From positions 42,222 through 102,431 of the forward strand of contig NZ_JACKSH010000024.1 in assembly GCF_025821625.1 (NCBI RefSeq): a stretch of DNA of 60,210 nt, given 5' to 3'. The stretch's first letter is position 1, and each line of letters starts with the position of its first letter. The DNA is from Mycolicibacterium pyrenivorans. GTDB taxonomy: Bacteria > Actinomycetota > Actinomycetes > Mycobacteriales > Mycobacteriaceae. Shown one piece after another: positions 56,182-60,210 of this stretch. The notes under the pieces are model-generated. The model did no database searches. It was not told where the DNA came from and saw only the letters and a program-made list of their open reading frames with translations. The position numbers were made by a program, and so were the translations under genes.

Positions 56182-56219
56182 CGCGACGATCTCGTTTCCA
56201 GAGCCGGTGCCCCAACGGG

Positions 56220-56906
56220 TCACCGGCTCTGTTGTCCTCTCACCCGCTCGTCGCGCCGTCGACGGATATCGGCCCGTCGCCTGCGGCGAGTGCCCGTGGA
56301 TGAGATCGACCGCGCGGGCGGCACTTTGCGCGCCCCCTCCATCGTCGTCGGCCAGTCGTTGTGGGTCCGGTCACCGGCCAGCGCGAGGTTGGGCAGCGAG
56401 GTCCGATTGCCCGGACGGATCGTGGACATCCCCACCCTGGACGAGAAGGTGGCTTTCGGCCACGGCACCACGGTGACGTCGAGTACCTCAGCGTCGCGGG
56501 CAGCCGGGTAACTGTCGCGCAGCGCCGCGACGAGGCGGTCGGCGACGTCGGTGTTCTTCAACGTCATCAGGTCGTAGACAGCGCAGCTGGTGAGCGCGTA
56601 GAGGTGGTTACCGTCTTCGCACGGACCGTGCATGCGGTCGCGGTCGAACACCCAGTCGATATCGTTGTCCAGCAACAATTTCCACGGCGCCACGGTGCCG
56701 AGCGGACGTTCGAGCAACACGTAGGCGTTCATGATCGGGATCGGCTCGAGCTTCTTGGCCGCCAGCCGAATGTCTTGCGAACTCGGCACGTCGACCAACA
56801 ACGACCGAAGGTTTTAGGCCGGCACCCCCAGCACCACCGCATCGGCGTCGATCACCGAGTCATCGGACACCGTGACACCACGACGACGACGCATCGGTTC
56901 CGCGGA
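56220..56906 (-). pseudogene. FAD-dependent amine oxidase/desaturase, degraded remnant
   Basis: Only the C-terminal half of a squalene/phytoene desaturase-type (HpnE-like) flavoprotein is left. Reading on the minus strand, the fragment VIDADAVVLGVPA meets an in-frame TAA at 56815-56817. It continues with LVDVPSSQDIRLAAKKLEPI and ends in the FAD-binding ALAGDRTHNDWPTTMEGA. After that the homologous frame shifts (near 56330) to QSAARAVDLIHGHS. The N-terminal Rossmann domain is missing altogether. A stop codon, a frameshift and truncation together mark it as a pseudogene. Confidence 0.8.
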
Positions 56907-56949
56907 TCGGTCATGGGTCGATCGTAAGCGGGTCGCTGTCCCGGGTTCG

Positions 56950-57309
56950 TCAGGCGGCCGTGAACAGCGCGAGCGCGGCGAACGCCTCGACGAGGAAGTA
57001 GAACCAGTTGGGGTAGAAGCCGGTTCGGCCGCCGAGGACCGACGACAGCCGACCGAATGCCATCCCCGCCAGTGCGGCGGCGACCGTCATCACGATGCCG
57101 GCCCTCAAGTCCGGCGTGGTGAGCGCGACCGCGAGCATCGCGGCGATGGCGAGGCCGAAGCCGCCGTAGACCGCACGGACCTCGGCGCGCGCCGACGCAG
57201 ACCCGAGGGTGATGTCGAACGGGGCGAGCAACCGTCCCGGTGCCGCCAGCGCGTACACCCCCATGCCGACGAAGAACACTGCAGCGGCGACGATGACAGC
57301 GGTTTCCAC
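56950..57309 (-). CDS. DUF4345-type membrane protein
   Basis: 119 residues from GTG 57309, which has GGAGG 4 bp upstream; the longer frame to 57345 overlaps the AraC start region. Four hydrophobic helices and VRAVYGGFGLAIA, the typical DUF4345 motif, are present, together with GRTGFYPNWFYFLVEA at the C-terminal end. Its function is unknown. It is divergent from the AraC-type gene with 34 bp between starts, so it may be that regulator's target. Confidence 0.72.
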   Translation of the reverse strand: METAVIVAAAVFFVGMGVYALAAPGRLLAPFDITLGSASARAEVRAVYGGFGLAIAAMLAVALTTPDLRAGIVMTVAAALAGMAFGRLSSVLGGRTGFYPNWFYFLVEAFAALALFTAA

Positions 57310-57343
57310 GCTAACCTCCACTTCACGGATGTAGGAGATCACC

Positions 57344-58192
57344 ATGACAGCAGCGGCCCCTTCGGCGCTTCCACGAACCTGCTGCCCGTCGGTGTGGCTG
57401 TGGCCCGGGCAGGCGCTCTACACCGGGCCGGGTCTGGACCTGGCACCGCATTCGGGGTCGGTGTGGTGCCTGGCGATCGGCGTCGACCGTCCTGTGACCG
57501 TCACCGCCTGTGAGCATGTCGTTTCCGCCCGCAGCGTGCTCATCCCGCCGCGCCTGACCCACCACCTCGACACGCACGGCGGCCGGCTGGTGTCCTGCTA
57601 TCTCGACCCGACCTCCGACCGCGCAAGCGGGTGCCGCGACAAATGTCGCGGCGCCTCGGGTGAATTGGCGTTCGGCCACGCCGACGAGCAGGCGCTGGGG
57701 AGGCCGCCGACCGACGATGATGCCGCGCGACACTGGCTGGATATCGCCGCCCCAGCAACCACGCGTCGGATGGACCCGCGGATCGCCGACGCGGTGCGGC
57801 GCGTCACCGCCGATTCGCCGGCTTCACCGTCCGCACGTCAGCTCGCCGCCGACGCGGGGCTGTCCGAGTCCCGGTTCCTGCACCTGTTTCGGCGCGAGGC
57901 CGGAACGAGTTTGCGCCGCTACCGGCTGTGGATCCGCTTGTTGCGTGCCGGTGTTGGGATCAGCGCGGGGCAGAGCTTGACCGAGGCTGCCGCCGAGGCA
58001 GGATTCGCCAGCCCGTCACACCTGGCCGATCGCTTCAAGTCCACCTTCGGGCTGACCGCAACCCAACTGTTGGCTTCCGGCGTGGGTCCAGTGCCAGTAG
58101 CTGTCGGGCGCCGTCTTGGTAGATGCGTTCCAGGTGTGCCGGGGACAGGCGGCGCAGCCAGCGCCGCACTGTGGACACGGGCCGGTCGATGA
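57344..58192 (+). CDS. AraC-family regulator with foreign 3' end
   Basis: 282 codons. The N-terminal part is a cupin-like sensing region (WLWPGQALYTGPGLDLAPHS). Two C-terminal helix-turn-helix units are complete (SARQLAADAGLSESRFLHLF and LTEAAAEAGFASPSHLADRF), ending FGLTATQLLASG at about 58083. The last 36 codons are the antisense of the DUF6431 gene beyond and are not part of the family. An insertion or deletion evidently joined the two genes. The DNA-binding domain is intact, so function may be kept. AGGAG precedes the ATG. Confidence 0.75.
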   Translation: MTAAAPSALPRTCCPSVWLWPGQALYTGPGLDLAPHSGSVWCLAIGVDRPVTVTACEHVVSARSVLIPPRLTHHLDTHGGRLVSCYLDPTSDRASGCRDKCRGASGELAFGHADEQALGRPPTDDDAARHWLDIAAPATTRRMDPRIADAVRRVTADSPASPSARQLAADAGLSESRFLHLFRREAGTSLRRYRLWIRLLRAGVGISAGQSLTEAAAEAGFASPSHLADRFKSTFGLTATQLLASGVGPVPVAVGRRLGRCVPGVPGTGGAASAALWTRAGR

Positions 58193-58535
58193 CGGTAGCG
58201 ATGCGCCGGTGTCCGAGTCCATTGGCCTTGTGCACCAAAGCCGTTCCGATCACCGCGGTGGTGTCGGCGTGGCGTGGTTGCAGGGCGGCGGGCATCACGA
58301 TGTGCGTCGATGAGCACGATCGGCATCGGGTGCGGCGAGGTTGCACGGTCACTGTTGTGCCGTCGCGGTCGCGCACGATGCGCTGTCGGCCGTATCCCCA
58401 GGCGGCCAGCCGGCCGGTGTTGCAGAGCGGGCAGCGTAGCTCGCCGTCGGCGAGTAGTTGCTCGGCAAGTTCGGTGGTGCGGGCGACGATCAACGTGGAG
58501 CCAGTCCATGACACATCAGCCTTGCCTATCACCAT
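58086..58535 (-). pseudogene. DUF6431 (transposase-like) gene, 3'-truncated
   Basis: The minus-strand frame starts MVIGKADVSWTGSTLIVART. It has a zinc-binding pair CPLCNTG and CRSC, then a helix-turn-helix (GLGHRRIATVIDRPVSTVRR) typical of DUF6431 proteins associated with mobile elements. After LSPAHLERIYQDGARQLLAL the frame runs into the 3' end of the AraC gene, so the C-terminal third is missing. The junction is near 58086-58098. Confidence 0.65.
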
Positions 58536-58846
58536 CGGGCGGGCATAGGGGTCAGTTCATGTTGGGCGACACCAGATCTGGGTCGGCCACCGTCACTGAC
58601 CGTGACGACCAGAGGAATCCTCACCGCGTCGAGGTCCGAGTGGGCGATCGACGGCCCGACCGGCAGCCAGGCCGATCGTGGGCGCAGTGATGATGCAGAC
58701 GACCATGATCCCGCACATCGGTTATCGGCAAGACCAATGACGAATATCACCGTCGTGGTCGTCACCCAGAGGGACGGTCAACAGCAAGCGACAACCGCCG
58801 ATTCCAACGCCTGGCGCACCGTGCGCCGATGCACCCGATGCTTGTC
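58536..58846. other. 311-bp non-coding gap with probable mobile-element debris
   Basis: No convincing gene. Open frames here lack ribosome-binding sites and recognisable families. It separates the truncated DUF6431 gene from the duplicated segment that leads into the IS256-type element and is probably left over from earlier insertions. Confidence 0.35.
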
Positions 58847-59047
58847 GGGTAAGTCCCCTGGCGTGGTGGGGTTTCGGGACCTGGGTCTGACGGTGCCGGA
58901 CCTTTGGCCGGGTGTGTCGTTGCCGGTGTTGGGGTGGGCCATCGCGAGGGTAAGTCCCCTGGCGTGGTGGGGTTTCGGGACCTGGGTCTGACGGTGCCGG
59001 ACCTTTGGCCGGGTGTGTCGTTGCCGGTGTTGGGGTGGGCCATCGCG
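58847..59047. repeat. 100-bp segment duplicated in tandem at the IS left end
   Basis: 58847-58946 and 58948-59047 are identical, starting GGGTAAGTCCCCTGGC and ending GGGCCATCGCG, with a period of 101 bp. The second copy ends 53 bp before the transposase ATG. It probably represents the left terminal region of the IS256-family element present twice, for example from insertion next to an older copy's end. Confidence 0.85.
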
Positions 59048-59100
59048 TAGTGGTCAGTGAGTTACCGACCAAAGTGACTCACGAGAGGACCTACCACGCG

Positions 59101-60116
59101 ATGACCCAGGACCATTCTGCCTTGCTCACCCAGCTCGACGCGCTCAAGTCCGCTGATGCTGGGGCGGTGTTCGCCGAGCTGATCCGCGCCGGGCTGCAGG
59201 CGTTGATCGAGGCCGAGGCCACCGAGGCGATCGGCGCCCGGCGTTACCAGCGCACCGACGGCCGTGGCACGCATCGCAACGGGCACCGCCCCAAGACGGT
59301 CTCGACCACCGCCGGTGATATCGAGGTGCAGATCCCCAAGCTGCGGGCCGGGTCGTTTTTCCCGTCACTGTTGGAGCGGCGCCGCCGCATCGATAAGGCG
59401 CTGCACGCGGTGATCATGGAGGCCTACGTGCACGGAGTGTCCACCCGCAGCGTCGATGATCTGGTGGCGGCGATGGGCGTCGAATCGGGGGTCTCCAAGT
59501 CGGAGGTCTCCCGGATCTGCGCCGGCCTGGACAAAGAGATCGAGGCGTTCCGTACCCGCAGCCTGGCCCATACCGAGTTTCCGTACGTGTTCTGCGACGC
59601 CACGTTCTGCAAGGTGCGGGTGGGGGGGCCCACGTGGTCTCTCAAGCGCTGGTGGTGGCCACCGGGGTGTCCATCGACGGCACCCGCGAAGTCCTGGGCA
59701 CCGCCGTGGGTGACAGCGAGTCCTACGAGTTCTGGCGCGAGTTTCTGTCCTCGCTGCGCGCTCGCGGTCTGACGGGGGTGCATCTGGTCATCTCCGACGC
59801 CCATGCCGGACTTAAAGCCGCTGTGGCACAACAGTTCACTGGGTCATCCTGGCAGCGTTGCCGGGTGCATTTCATGCGCAACCTGCACACCGCGGTCGCG
59901 GCCAAGCACGCCCCGGCAGTGACTGCGGCGGTCAAGACGATCTTCGCTCACACCGACCCGGCCGAGGTGGCTGAGCAGTGGGACCGGGTCGCCGACACCC
60001 TGGCCGCCTCGTTTCCCAAGGTGGCCGCCATGATGAGCGAGGCGAAGACCGACGTGTTGGCGTTCAGCGCGTTCCCGAAGGCCCATTGGCAGAAGATCTG
60101 GTCGAATAATCCCATC
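59101..60116 (+). pseudogene. IS256-family (mutator-type) transposase, frameshifted and interrupted
   Basis: From ATG 59101 the N-terminal part is intact: EATEAIGARRYQRTDGRGTH, then DIEVQIPKLRAGSFFPSLLE, and the first DDE aspartate in FCDATFCKVRVG. At the G7 run 59622-59628 the frame is lost. It resumes as VSQALVVATGVSIDGTREVL, ISDAHAGLKAAVA (second Asp) and CRVHFMRNL. A run of five G would restore it. The match ends abruptly at KIWSNNP (about 60113), just before the region that carries the catalytic glutamate (normally NNP-x-ERLN). Frameshift plus interruption make it inactive. Confidence 0.88.
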
Positions 60117-60210
60117 GTTATCTGTAGTGCTGCGGTGAGCGTCTTTCATGTGGACCACGAAGTCTCGAAGTGGTCGGTTCTGCGTTCTGGATGTGGTTAT
60201 CTCCAGCCGT
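60114..60210 (+). mobile_element. start of an unidentified insertion inside the IS256 transposase
   Basis: Immediately after the NNP codons of the transposase the sequence becomes unrelated and clearly lower in GC than the surroundings. An open frame starts at ATG 60148 (MWTTKSRSGRFCVLD...) and remains open to the window end, so it could be the first codons of another element's gene. Too little is visible to name the element or its terminal repeat. Confidence 0.4.

Noticed and set aside
58762..59043. Minus-strand repetitive ORF over the duplicated 100-bp segment
   Set aside because: Its repeated peptide simply reflects the DNA duplication. There is no ribosome-binding site or domain.

Overview
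The window is high-GC actinobacterial DNA and almost certainly comes from a fast-growing mycobacterium (Mycolicibacterium type). The evidence is an antigen 85 mycolyltransferase, a complete 14-gene nuoA-N operon, fadE24-fadE23, a 13E12-type HNH gene behind an exact mycobacterial SOS box, EthA-like and monoamine oxidases, and gene order recalled from M. tuberculosis: hisN-fadE24-fadE23 (Rv3137/3139/3140), the orphan receiver plus nuo (Rv3143, Rv3145-3158), and the tetR-phosphotransferase-Rv3169-aofH block (Rv3167c-3170). These Rv equivalences are from memory and no search was run.

Layout. 1-8.5 kb: a membrane protein, histidinol-phosphatase, the FadE24/FadE23 pair, a molybdopterin oxidoreductase, an AcuI-type reductase and an antigen 85 enzyme. 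8.9-11.1 kb: a TetR gene, a palindromic operator, a class D flavin monooxygenase and a DDN-family protein. 11.1-12.6 kb: an SOS-controlled HNH gene broken by a perfect 71-bp tandem duplication. 12.6-21.3 kb: a catabolic operon with a ring-cleavage-type cupin dioxygenase, alpha/beta hydrolase, CoA-transferase, HMG-CoA-lyase-type enzyme, TetR, a trio resembling LvaC-LvaA-LvaB (acyl-CoA dehydrogenase, kinase, DUF6285) and a virginiamycin B lyase-like propeller. 22.5-38.6 kb: an atypical receiver gene and the nuo operon, with a CRP-like palindrome before nuoA. 38.6-47.6 kb: a frameshifted enoyl-CoA hydratase, the Rv3167c-3170-like block, an EthA-like monooxygenase, a hydrolase and a FadB4-like reductase. 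47.6-55 kb: a large LuxR-type ATPase regulator and a three-gene SDR / Baeyer-Villiger monooxygenase / esterase operon. 55-60.2 kb: a decaying accessory end with a desaturase pseudogene, an AraC gene whose 3' end has been replaced, a truncated DUF6431 gene, a duplicated 100-bp segment and a frameshifted IS256-family transposase cut by a second insertion.

The most striking pattern is a family of 32-bp sense-strand repeats at five junctions inside the catabolic and nuo operons. Each unit is itself a 10-11 codon ORF: its start overlaps the preceding stop and its stop overlaps the next start (ATGA, GTGA or TGATG). Its purine-rich 3' half supplies the next ribosome-binding site. Chains of one to three units therefore bridge neighbouring genes as relays of coupled micro-ORFs. 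They resemble the MIRU concept known from mycobacteria but have a different unit length and encoded peptide (consensus M-S-A-C/R-A-K-x-R).
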